Assembly: GCA_018714485.1 (NCBI GenBank)
Contig: DVNJ01000003.1
Span: 1 to 34,901, forward strand
Origin: Candidatus Caccalectryoclostridium excrementigallinarum
GTDB taxonomy: Bacteria > Bacillota > Clostridia > Christensenellales > UBA3700
Length of the DNA stretch: 34,901 nucleotides
Direction of reading: 5' to 3'
Shown here: positions 16,090 through 26,588 of the stretch, piece by piece
Numbering within the stretch: position 1 is the first letter of the stretch
Layout of the letters: every line of letters starts with the position of its first letter
Notes under the pieces: model-generated
Seen by the model: only the letters and a program-made list of their open reading frames with translations
Database searches by the model: none
What the model was told of the DNA's origin: nothing
Program-made: the position numbers and the translations under genes

Positions 16090-17631
16090 ATGGACACTCA
16101 GGACACGACAAAGAACGTCGCTCCCGATCAGTCGCAGAGCACCTGCCGCCCCGAGGACGTCATTCCCAAAAAGGAAAAGATCATCTACGGCGCAGCCGAT
16201 CTGTTCGGCGGCGGACAGGCGGCTTTCATCAGCGTCATTCTTCTCGCCTTTTTCACCGACATCATCGGCATCGACGCCGCCGTCGCAGGTACCGTGATCA
16301 TGGTCTCCAAGATCTGGGACGCGATCATCGACCCGTCGATGGGCATCATTTCGGACAACACCCGCTGGTCCAAATTGGGCAGACGCAAGCCGTATATGAT
16401 CATAGGCGGCGCCCTGATCCCCTTCGGACTTGCCTTTCTCTTCGCCCCGATCATGGGCTTCGGCGCGACGTCCAAAGTGGTCTGGATGATCTTCGCCTAT
16501 ATAATCTATACTTCCATCTCATCCCTCTCGCAGGTGCCCTATATGGCGATGAGCTCGGATATTTCGATGGACTACAAGCAGCGCAACAGCGCCAACACCT
16601 ACAAGCTCTTATTCGACGTCGTCGCGGCGGGCATCTTTTATCTCGCCCCCTCGCTTTTGTGGACGGAAGTGACCTCGGGCAACATGCCCTACCTTGACTT
16701 TTACTTCATCATCGTCTTCGGCTTCGGCTTGATCTTTGCCGTGCCGCTGGTCGTGGCGGGCTTCCTCATCAAGGAGCGCGCGCCCTTCGACCTCGACAAA
16801 AAGGAAAAGCTCAACATCAAGGACTTCTTCCGCTGCCTCACCGTCAAGTCTTATCTTTGGCATCTTTTGATGTATGTGACCGCCTTCCTCACGCTCGACA
16901 TGGTCAGCGCGCTCGCTATCTATTACACCAACTATATCGGCGGAGCGGCGAGCGGAGTCGTCGTCGACCTCGGCTTCATGAAGATCAAGATGGGCTCGAT
17001 CATGATCATCGCTCCGATGATGGTCAGCGCGGCGATCGGCATTCTCATCGCCTATGTCATCAAGGCGAAATTCTCCAAGCAAGCCGCGTTCCGCGCGGGA
17101 CTGCCGCTCTATATCGTCGGCGCTATCCTGCTTGCGTGCTATCAGCCCGATTGGAACCCCATTCTCATCCCCGTGTTCGCCATGATCATGGGCTTCGGCT
17201 TCGGCGGCGCGCAGTCCATGCCGTGGCTCGTCTTTGCGGACACCGTCGACGTCGCCGAACTCAAATTCGGCTATCGCCCCACCGCCAACATGTCCGGCGT
17301 CATGACCTTCATGCGCACGCTCGCGACCGCGTTCGGCACGGGCTTGGTCGGTTGGGTGCTCGGCGCGGCGAACTATATCGAACCGACGAGCGCGGACGCG
17401 CCTCTCCCCGATCAGCCGGACAGCGTTCTCACCGCGATCCGCGTCCTGCTCGCAGTCGCCGTCACCTTACTGCTGACCATCGGCTTCATCTCCTCCATCC
17501 TCTACCGCGTCAACGACAAGCGTCTCTCTCGCATCCGTTACTTCAACGACAAACGCGCGCAAGTGGGCGAAGAGGGCTTCACCCCCGAAGAAAAGGAAGA
17601 ATACGACAAGCTGCGCAAGATGTTGTGCTGA
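16090..17631 (+). CDS. GPH-family (glycoside-pentoside-hexuronide) cation symporter
   Basis: This 513-aa protein has about 12 transmembrane helices and the clear GPH signature KIWDAIIDPSMGIISDNTRW with RRKPYMI, the MelB-type cation-binding loop. It should import a glycoside or related sugar with Na+ or H+. The first ~25 residues are polar and cytoplasmic. AGGAGG stands directly upstream of the ATG. The gene is a single transcription unit with its own promoter and terminator, arranged head-to-tail behind the 14053 transporter. The two are clearly different paralogues rather than a recent duplication. Confidence 0.9.
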   Translation: MDTQDTTKNVAPDQSQSTCRPEDVIPKKEKIIYGAADLFGGGQAAFISVILLAFFTDIIGIDAAVAGTVIMVSKIWDAIIDPSMGIISDNTRWSKLGRRKPYMIIGGALIPFGLAFLFAPIMGFGATSKVVWMIFAYIIYTSISSLSQVPYMAMSSDISMDYKQRNSANTYKLLFDVVAAGIFYLAPSLLWTEVTSGNMPYLDFYFIIVFGFGLIFAVPLVVAGFLIKERAPFDLDKKEKLNIKDFFRCLTVKSYLWHLLMYVTAFLTLDMVSALAIYYTNYIGGAASGVVVDLGFMKIKMGSIMIIAPMMVSAAIGILIAYVIKAKFSKQAAFRAGLPLYIVGAILLACYQPDWNPILIPVFAMIMGFGFGGAQSMPWLVFADTVDVAELKFGYRPTANMSGVMTFMRTLATAFGTGLVGWVLGAANYIEPTSADAPLPDQPDSVLTAIRVLLAVAVTLLLTIGFISSILYRVNDKRLSRIRYFNDKRAQVGEEGFTPEEKEEYDKLRKMLC

Positions 17632-17651
17632 ATAACCTTGACAGTCAAAAG

Positions 17652-17681
17652 ACGACCGGACCTATGTTCGGTCGTTTTTTT
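17652..17681 (+). terminator. Terminator of the 16090-17631 transporter gene
   Basis: Stem ACGACCG (17652-17658) / CGGTCGT (17669-17675), followed by seven T. Confidence 0.9.
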
Positions 17682-17995
17682 CGGTAAAAGCCCTTTGCTC
17701 GTCGCTCTCCCGAGCGCTTCTCCTTTCGACCTTCTTTACGGCATTGCCTTTCGGTGACACTTGTCCGTTTGACCTGTCTTTTGCGCTAAGCGCGGCGGTT
17801 GCCCATATTCAAAAAACGATCCTGCATCGAAATAGACAGAGAGATAACAGCGGGGCAATTAAAGGAGATATACGGTAAACTCAAAAGATAGCGCCATACA
17901 TCTTTGAGCATTTTTCTCGGCTTTTCGAATCGGACGACAAAACGCACGCTTTTCCCGCGACCTCGATCTCGCGTTTTGCCGATATGACCGCGCAA
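17682..17995. other. Intergenic stretch between two convergent terminators, nothing recognised
   Basis: No gene is supported. The only open frame (17786-18040, minus) lacks a ribosome site, begins inside the neighbouring gene's terminator and has an unnatural composition. A ribosome-site-like AAAGGAGATATAC near 17862-17874 is not followed by a start codon. No tRNA or riboswitch is recognisable. Confidence 0.6.
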
Positions 17996-18024
17996 ACAAA
18001 AAAGCCCGAACGTCGCCGTTCGGG
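17996..18024 (-). terminator. Terminator of the Wzz-like gene
   Basis: Perfect 9-bp stem GCCCGAACG/CGTTCGGGC (18003-18011 / 18016-18024), followed on the minus strand by six T. It could also work on the plus strand. Confidence 0.9.
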
Positions 18025-18044
18025 CAATTTTTCTTTTCAAAAGC

Positions 18045-19445
18045 TCACTTTTCTTCTTCGTCGGTCTCTGTCGCCGCCGCTTCGGAGAGAAGGTCTTCTT
18101 TCTCGTCGTTTTTATCCGTGAAGGTTATCTCGGGCTTTACCTCCGCCTTGGCTGCGGCTTCCGCGCCCTCGACTTCTCTTTTGACCTTGCCGTATTCGGC
18201 GAGCAGGAAGATAAGGCACATCGCTGCCGCCGCGAGCACAAAGCACAAAACCGCCACGATGATCGGGCTTGTGCCGCCGCCCGTAACGTCCGCCTTGCCC
18301 TGCATGAGCTTGACGTCGGTGAACTCGTCGTAAACGCTCGCTTCGACCGTCTTCATCTCCGCCGTGGACGCCACGATCATGCCCTTGACTGCGTCAAGCT
18401 CGTCGGTAAATTCACCGGGAGCCAAATTGTATTTTTCCTGATCCGCCTTATTCCACGTTGTTCCGCTCGCGTCGAGCGTATAGCCGAGCTTTCCGAGCGT
18501 GTTCGCGATCGTCGTGTTGCTCTGGGTGAGCGAGGCGATCGTGGAATGGAAGGATTCGAAAGTGTCGAGCGCGCTCGAGGTCAGCTTTTCGCCGTAAATC
18601 CCGATAAGTTCGGTGAGTTTCGCCGTCAGATCGTCTATCTTGGCGCTGTTGAGCGCATAAGAATCCATCAGGCTCTTCGCCTCGCTATCGGCAAAGATCT
18701 CGTTGCCCGGCATGACATACTTATCAGTGGTCTGCCATTCGCTCAAAGCGGTGAGGCGCGCGCTGATGTCCGCCGCGGCGTCCGCTCTGTGCTGCGCGAC
18801 GGTCTCCCCGTCCACGACATGGTCCGCATAGGCGCGGGTCGAGATCAAGGCGTCGTAAGAAGCGAGCACGGAATCATACTGCGAGCGCAGCGTGCTTATC
18901 GCGGCGTCATAGGTGGTGGCGTTGGCGTAGGTCTTCTCCCAAGCCGTGTAATCTCTACTATCTAAGCGGGAGTTGCTCTCGTTGACGTAATTGTTGAGCA
19001 GCGCGATCAGAAACTCGTTGCCCTGCTCGTAGCTCGAGAACATGCCCGACTTGGCGGTAATGGTGTAACGCACGGCATAAGACTGCGCCTCGCCCTCTCC
19101 GTTGACGGAGTTGTCCGTTATGGTAAAAGCGTTTTCGGGGAGGTTTTCAAGGTCGATGTCGGCGAATTTCTCACCGCCCGCATCTTTGACCGCCTGCAAA
19201 TTTTCCTCGAAAATGAGCGACTGCACGCTGAAAGGCGTTCCGTCGGGATAAGTTCCGAGCGAGCCGGGAGTGCGCAGATCGAAGGAGAGGGAATATGTAT
19301 CCTTGCCGTCGTTGAGCACGAAGGCGAACAACAGCCCCGCGACGATCGCGACCACCGCCGCAACGGCGACGATCCAGACAATGCGCTTTTTGAGTATTTT
19401 ACCCACGACGCTCCAATTTATTGACTTTACCTGTTCTTCATCCAT
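18045..19445 (-). CDS. Wzz-like membrane protein (polysaccharide co-polymerase topology)
   Basis: This 466-aa protein has a short cytoplasmic N-terminus, one transmembrane helix (about 20-45), a large extracytoplasmic region of about 320 residues rich in helix and coiled coil, a second transmembrane helix (about 395-420) and an acidic cytoplasmic tail ending in Glu/Asp/Lys. This is the layout of Wzz / chain-length-determinant proteins, but the usual proline-rich motif before the second helix is not obvious and no polysaccharide genes are adjacent, so the assignment rests on topology. The start was chosen for the AGGGGTGAG ribosome site; an ATG 16 codons upstream has none. A strong promoter and terminator make it monocistronic. 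Confidence 0.7.
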   Translation of the reverse strand: MDEEQVKSINWSVVGKILKKRIVWIVAVAAVVAIVAGLLFAFVLNDGKDTYSLSFDLRTPGSLGTYPDGTPFSVQSLIFEENLQAVKDAGGEKFADIDLENLPENAFTITDNSVNGEGEAQSYAVRYTITAKSGMFSSYEQGNEFLIALLNNYVNESNSRLDSRDYTAWEKTYANATTYDAAISTLRSQYDSVLASYDALISTRAYADHVVDGETVAQHRADAAADISARLTALSEWQTTDKYVMPGNEIFADSEAKSLMDSYALNSAKIDDLTAKLTELIGIYGEKLTSSALDTFESFHSTIASLTQSNTTIANTLGKLGYTLDASGTTWNKADQEKYNLAPGEFTDELDAVKGMIVASTAEMKTVEASVYDEFTDVKLMQGKADVTGGGTSPIIVAVLCFVLAAAAMCLIFLLAEYGKVKREVEGAEAAAKAEVKPEITFTDKNDEKEDLLSEAAATETDEEEK

Positions 19446-19534
19446 TATCTCACCCCTGTCAAAGCCCCTTTTATCCGCGGCTTTCGCCCACATTTTCTCA
19501 AACGGCGAATTTTATGATAGGTTATTCTTTGTTT

Positions 19535-19564
19535 ATTATACTACCGACAAAATATCTCTGTCAA
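19535..19564 (-). promoter_or_regulatory. Promoter of the Wzz-like gene
   Basis: Perfect TTGACA (19564-19559) and TATAAT (19540-19535) on the minus strand with an 18-bp spacer. The leader is about 85 nt. Confidence 0.85.
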
Positions 19565-19672
19565 TATATATTATTATCATTTATTTTACATTTTAAGCCG
19601 TTTTTTTCGTTTTTACCGCCAAAGAGACATCGTGCGGCGAAAATGCGGAAAAATATTGTCGTCAAAAAGCGC

Positions 19673-22370
<2,698 letters not shown>

Positions 22371-22372
22371 TT

Positions 22373-24103
22373 TTACTTGTTAAGCGCCGCAAAAAAGACG
22401 TCCGCCGCGGCGAGTATCTCTTCGCGCATCTCATCGGAAAGTTCGCCCGTCTTTTCCAGCCGCGTGAAAAGCGCGGGTCTTTGCGTGCGGAAAAAGGCGA
22501 GCATTGCGTCCGCCGTCTCGTTCACCTTATCGACGGGGACGTCGGTAAACTTATGCCCGAGCGCGGCGACGAGCAGAATGACTTCCTGCGCCTGCGAATA
22601 AGGTCTGCTCTGCGGCTGGCGCAGCAGGCGCATGAGTCCCTGCCCGTAAAAGAGCTGCCTGCGCGTAAGCTCGTCGAGATCGCTGGCGAACTGCATGAAA
22701 ACTTCCATTTCCCTATATTGCGCCAAGTCCAGCCTGAGCGAGCCGACCGCCCTCTTGACCGCCTTGGTCTGCGCCGCTCCGCCCACGCGCGACACGGAAA
22801 GTCCGATATTGACCGCGGGGCGCTGCCCTTCGAAGAACAGCTCGCTTTCGAGGAATATCTGTCCGTCCGTGATCGAGATGACGTTGGTGGGGATATAAGC
22901 CGAAACGTCGCCCGCCTGCGTCTCCACGATGGGGAGCGCGGTGATACTGCCGCCGCCCAGCTCGTCGGAAAGATGCGCGGCGCGCTCCAAAAGGCGCGAA
23001 TGCAGATAAAAGACGTCGCCCGGATAAGCCTCTCTGCCCGGAGCGCGCTCCAAAAGCAGGCTGAGCGTCCTATATGCCACAGCGTGCTTGGACAAGTCGT
23101 CATAGACGATGAGCACGTCCCTGCCCGCATACATGAAATATTCCGCCATGGCGCAGCCCGCATAGGGCGCGATATACTGCATGGGCGCCGATTCGCCCGC
23201 GCCCGCGTTGAGCACTATCGTATAATCCAGGGCGCCGTTTTTACGCAGCGTTTCCACAAGGCGCGCCACGCTTCCCGCCTTTTGACCGATCGCGACATAT
23301 ATGCAGACGACTCCCTTCCCCTTTTGATTGAGAATAGTGTCCACGGCGATCGCGGTCTTTCCCGTCTGTCTGTCGCCGATGATGAGTTCGCGCTGACCTC
23401 TGCCGATGGGGAACATAGAGTCCACGACCAAAAGTCCCGTCTCCATGGGCTTATTGACCGGCTGGCGGTCGATTATTCCCGGCGCGGGGCATTCGATGGG
23501 ACGGTAAGCCGCCGCGTTTATCTCGCCCTCGCCGTCTATGGGCTGTCCCAAGGCGTCGACCACTCTGCCGATAAAGTCGGGACCCACGGGAACGCCCGCG
23601 GTCTTGCCCGTGCGGTGTATCAGGCTGCCCGCGGTGATGTCGTGGCAGTCGCCGAAAACTATTATTCCGCACATATCCGGGCGCAGATCCCTGACCATGC
23701 CCTTGACGCCGCAGTCAAAGACGACTATCTCGCCGTACTGCACATGCGCAAGCCCTTCGGCGGCGACTATGCCGTCGCCCACGGAGAGGACCTTTCCCGT
23801 CTCTTCGGCGAGCGCTTCGGGCGTCCATTCCTCGATCGCCTGCTTTATGAGCGGAATGATGTCGTCGCGCGCGCCGTTCACCTGCTCCAAGCGCCGCTTG
23901 AGCTGGTTGAGCCTGCCGCTCACGCTCCAATCATAGACGTCGTCGCCCGCTTCGAGGCGGAAGCCGCCCGGATAAAGCCCGCTCTCCACCCATTCGAGCG
24001 TCGTTCCCGCGCCGTATTTCCCGCGCAAAAACTTTTCAAAGCGCTTGAGCTGCTCTTCGTTGGGGCGCGTTTGAGAATAAAGATAGGCGACAAGTTTACT
24101 CAT
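22373..24103 (-). CDS. atpA: F-type ATP synthase alpha subunit with fused delta C-terminal domain
   Basis: This 576-aa protein is about 75 residues longer than normal alpha. Residues ~1-75 match the C-terminal domain of delta (OSCP), with the hallmark GLYPGGFRLEAGD (42-54) followed by VYDWSVSGRLNQL (56-68), the counterpart of the family pattern GG-hydrophobic-GD then DGSV.GRL.RL. Normal alpha begins near residue 80 (DIIPLIKQAIEEW) and is complete: P-loop GDRQTGKT (243-250) and the arginine-finger motif SVSRVGGAAQ (Arg439). No separate delta gene exists in the operon, and the delta N-terminal domain is missing. The delta C-terminal domain normally binds the b stalk, so the fusion would tether the stator directly to alpha. 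Its ATG overlaps the atpF stop by 4 bp. Confidence 0.95.
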   Translation of the reverse strand: MSKLVAYLYSQTRPNEEQLKRFEKFLRGKYGAGTTLEWVESGLYPGGFRLEAGDDVYDWSVSGRLNQLKRRLEQVNGARDDIIPLIKQAIEEWTPEALAEETGKVLSVGDGIVAAEGLAHVQYGEIVVFDCGVKGMVRDLRPDMCGIIVFGDCHDITAGSLIHRTGKTAGVPVGPDFIGRVVDALGQPIDGEGEINAAAYRPIECPAPGIIDRQPVNKPMETGLLVVDSMFPIGRGQRELIIGDRQTGKTAIAVDTILNQKGKGVVCIYVAIGQKAGSVARLVETLRKNGALDYTIVLNAGAGESAPMQYIAPYAGCAMAEYFMYAGRDVLIVYDDLSKHAVAYRTLSLLLERAPGREAYPGDVFYLHSRLLERAAHLSDELGGGSITALPIVETQAGDVSAYIPTNVISITDGQIFLESELFFEGQRPAVNIGLSVSRVGGAAQTKAVKRAVGSLRLDLAQYREMEVFMQFASDLDELTRRQLFYGQGLMRLLRQPQSRPYSQAQEVILLVAALGHKFTDVPVDKVNETADAMLAFFRTQRPALFTRLEKTGELSDEMREEILAAADVFFAALNK

Positions 24104-24654
24104 TTTTTCCTCGCCCCTTTACCCGTATTTTTGGACATGCTGGTGACTTTTTTCCTGCTTCCCGAGTGGGCGGAGCCGCTGCCCTGTTCGGCGGCGTCGA
24201 GGAACTTGTCGTAAGCGTCGCTCACGGAAGAGGTCATAGCCGCCTTTTCCGCCATCTCTTCGGCGATCGCCTTGATGTCTTCGGAAACTCCGCTTATTAT
24301 CCTCTCGTGCTCCTTATTCGCCCTCTCGCGCGCGGATTCGAGAATGACCTGCGCCTGAGCGCCCGCCTCGGCGAGCTTTTCCTCGCGCACTTTCGCCATC
24401 TCCCTGTCGGCTTCTTCCCGCTTGCGCGCGGATTCTTCGTCGATCAAGGCAAGGCGGGAGGTATATTCCTCCTTCTTACTTTCCGCCTCGTCCAAAGCCG
24501 CCTTTGTCTTTTCCTCGCGCTCCTTGTAGCCGTCCTCGCGCTTTTGCATAAACTTTTTCACCGGTTTATACAAAATGAGATACAGCCCCACCGCCAGAAT
24601 GACCAAGTTGAGCAGGTGAAGGAGTATCTGCTGCCAATTTATGTTCAAAGGCAT
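24100..24654 (-). CDS. atpF: F-type ATP synthase subunit b with basic C-terminal extension
   Basis: Peripheral-stalk subunit, 184 aa. It has one N-terminal transmembrane helix (about 8-28, LLHLLNLVILAVGLYLILY, then KPVKKFM) and a long charged coiled coil (about 30-150). The usual protein ends around residue 155-160. Here a Ser/Gly/Lys-rich, strongly basic tail follows (GSRKKVTSMSKNTGKGARKK). It contains no delta-like sequence, so this is not a b-delta fusion of the mycobacterial kind. The tail lies where b normally meets delta, now part of alpha. Confidence 0.95.
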   Translation of the reverse strand: MPLNINWQQILLHLLNLVILAVGLYLILYKPVKKFMQKREDGYKEREEKTKAALDEAESKKEEYTSRLALIDEESARKREEADREMAKVREEKLAEAGAQAQVILESARERANKEHERIISGVSEDIKAIAEEMAEKAAMTSSVSDAYDKFLDAAEQGSGSAHSGSRKKVTSMSKNTGKGARKK

Positions 24655-24669
24655 ATGCCCTTTCTCCTT

Positions 24670-25077
24670 TTACAGTACGAATATGAGCAGTATCGCCACG
24701 ATCAGCGCATAGATGATGGCGGTCTCGATGAACACGAGTCCGAGCATCATGCTCGAACGTATATCCGCCTTGGCTTCGGGCTGACGCGCGATGCTCTCGT
24801 TGGACTTGGCGATGGCGATCGCCATGCCTATCGCGCCCGCAGCAGCCGCAACGCCCACGGCTATCGCCGCCGCGATCGCTTTCATGCCCGTGTCGGTGAT
24901 CCCGCTCTGCTCTTCGGGGAGCGTTTCGCTTACCTCTTCGGTGGGAGCGGTCTCGTCTTCCGCAAAAGCGGGACCTTCGCCGGCAAACAGCAGTCCCAGA
25001 ACGATGCACAGGGACGCGAGCGCCACGAGCGCCATTATCGCCGCGGTGGCATACTTGATCTTAATTGCTTTTTTCAT
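24670..25077 (-). CDS. atpE: F-type ATP synthase subunit c with signal-peptide pre-sequence
   Basis: Rotor-ring subunit, 135 aa against the usual 70-90. Residues 1-39 look like a cleavable signal peptide (KK, hydrophobic core, AFA before Glu40), followed by an acidic linker (40-60). The normal hairpin follows: helix 1 with GMAIAIAKSNESIARQPEAK at the loop and helix 2 with the ion-binding Glu118 in LVFIETAIIYAL. Thr119 and Tyr123 resemble Na+-type rings, but the helix-1 Gln/Glu of Na+-binding rings is Met85, so the coupling ion is uncertain. The start overlaps the end of atpB by 17 bp. Confidence 0.95.
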   Translation of the reverse strand: MKKAIKIKYATAAIMALVALASLCIVLGLLFAGEGPAFAEDETAPTEEVSETLPEEQSGITDTGMKAIAAAIAVGVAAAAGAIGMAIAIAKSNESIARQPEAKADIRSSMMLGLVFIETAIIYALIVAILLIFVL

Positions 25078-25945
25078 ATACGACCTCTTTGTTTTTTGAA
25101 GGTTTATTTTTCTTGGCAGAAGTTTTCTGCTTTTTGGCTTTTTTGACGTAAGGCTCGGACACCTCGCCGTAGAAGAGCGAAGTGAGCATGACCAAGACGT
25201 AAGTTTGAATGAGCGCGTGCAAAATAGTAAAGAGCACGCCCACGATCACGGGCAGCACGAAGGAGAGCGCGATATAATAATATACCAGCTCGGTCACCAA
25301 AAGCCCGGAGAGCAGCGCGCCGAAGAGACGGAAGCTCATGGAGATGGGCAGGGAGAAATCTTTGAGGGTGCGCCCCACTCCCCTCAGCCCGTTGGAGACG
25401 ATACCGCCGCTCAAAATGACGAAATAGGACAAAAAGCCCATGGCGATCGCGCCGTTGATGTCGGAAAGAGGCGCGGGCAGCGAGACGGAATTGCCGCTCG
25501 TCGCCTGAACGGCGACGCCCACGAGCTCAAAGAGCGTTCCGACGAAGATATAAGAGCCTGCGGCAAAGATATATGCGCCCAAAAAAGAGTTGCGGTGAGG
25601 AGAATTTGTCTTGGCGAGCTTGTCGAACCAACCGACGACAGATTCCACGACTATCTGGAATTTACCTGGCACAATCTTGAAGCGCGGCAGGGCGAATATC
25701 CTCACGAAAAGCGCAAAGAGGAGCAGCACGAGCGTGACGATAAAGGCGGAGATCAAGCCGGGATTGACCTCCAAGCCGAAGAGATCCACCTTGTTTTCCT
25801 CGTGCAAAACGCCGTCCTGCATCACGTCGGAGATGTCTTCTTCGCTCTGATAAAGCCCGTCGGTGAGCACGATGCCCACGATGAGAGCTATTATCACCAG
25901 CGCCACGACGCTCCAACCTATTATCTTTTTCGTTCGCGTTTTCAT
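25061..25945 (-). CDS. atpB: F-type ATP synthase subunit a
   Basis: Membrane stator subunit forming the ion half-channels against the c ring, 294 aa. It has about six transmembrane helices. The essential arginine lies in SMSFRLFGALLSG; the Asn usually following Phe-Gly is Ala here. The charged C-terminal tail is unusually long and Lys-rich (KKAKKQKTSAKKNKPSKNK). A TTG codon 12 nt upstream could also serve as the start; neither start has a strong ribosome site. It is the first gene of the operon, preceded by a good promoter. No atpI or atpZ gene precedes it. Confidence 0.95.
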   Translation of the reverse strand: MKTRTKKIIGWSVVALVIIALIVGIVLTDGLYQSEEDISDVMQDGVLHEENKVDLFGLEVNPGLISAFIVTLVLLLFALFVRIFALPRFKIVPGKFQIVVESVVGWFDKLAKTNSPHRNSFLGAYIFAAGSYIFVGTLFELVGVAVQATSGNSVSLPAPLSDINGAIAMGFLSYFVILSGGIVSNGLRGVGRTLKDFSLPISMSFRLFGALLSGLLVTELVYYYIALSFVLPVIVGVLFTILHALIQTYVLVMLTSLFYGEVSEPYVKKAKKQKTSAKKNKPSKNKEVVYEKSN

Positions 25946-25988
25946 GTGTTTTTCCAAAAAAGAAACCGCCTCTTTCTTTGTCTTATCG

Positions 25989-26017
25989 ATTATAACGCTT
26001 TATATCCGCGTATGCAA
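25989..26017 (-). promoter_or_regulatory. Promoter of the ATP synthase operon
   Basis: The minus strand has TTGCAT (26017-26012), a 17-bp spacer and a perfect TATAAT (25994-25989), about 45 bp upstream of atpB. Confidence 0.8.
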
Positions 26018-26108
26018 CCATTTGACAAAATTTTCCGCATTTGCTGCGAAATTGTCCGAAAACGGACAGAGTTATAAGTGAAAATTATAAAATTAAAGCA
26101 ATAAACGC

Positions 26109-26564
26109 CTACTGCCTGCTCGCGCAATTTACGTTAAGCGCATGAACGACATATGGGCAGTAGTCGCCCGCAACGTAATTTTTTTGACAAACGCTCGCGC
26201 CGCGGTAAGAGAGCTTCTCTCCCGGCTGAAAATCCGATCCGCCGCCCGATATGTCGCAGGCGAGGACATCCCGACCGCCCGGACTCACTTTGAGCCGAGG
26301 ACAGCCGCTCGCCCTCTCGCCGACCTCGCCGGCGGCGATCCCGTCCGCGCCGATGAGCGAGTCGGCATCGTTTTTTAATTCGCTTTTTGTGTTCCCGACG
26401 GTTTCGGAGAATTCGCCGCCGACCGCCTGCTCTTGAACGCTCATATTAGTTTGGGGCACGTCTTCCCGTTCGCTCTCGCCCGCGCAGGCGCCCGCGACGA
26501 CAAGCACCGCCGCCGTGATAAGCACCGCCAAGATCGACAAAAACTTTTTCATGCCCCTTTCCAT
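26109..26564 (-). CDS. Small exported Cys-rich protein, possible lipoprotein
   Basis: The 151-aa product begins with MERGMKKFLSILAVLITAAV, a signal peptide ending VVAGAC-AGE, which could be a weak lipobox (Cys27) or a plain signal peptidase site. The mature region is short and polar, with five more Cys in the last ~65 residues, suggesting disulfides or a metal site. No family is recognised. It lies 24 bp after the DUF368 gene in the same direction and is probably co-transcribed. The ribosome site is weak (GAGAGA). An alternative ATG is four codons in, at 26552. Coding status is likely but not certain. Confidence 0.55.
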   Translation of the reverse strand: MERGMKKFLSILAVLITAAVLVVAGACAGESEREDVPQTNMSVQEQAVGGEFSETVGNTKSELKNDADSLIGADGIAAGEVGERASGCPRLKVSPGGRDVLACDISGGGSDFQPGEKLSYRGASVCQKNYVAGDYCPYVVHALNVNCASRQ

Positions 26565-26588
26565 TATATTCTCTCTCTTAAAAAACCG

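Noticed and set aside
17786..18040. 84-aa open frame
   Set aside because: It starts within the neighbouring gene's terminator, lacks a ribosome site and looks random.
24100..24654. Mycobacterial-type b-delta fusion
   Set aside because: The b tail has no delta-like sequence; the delta C-terminal domain is at the start of alpha instead.
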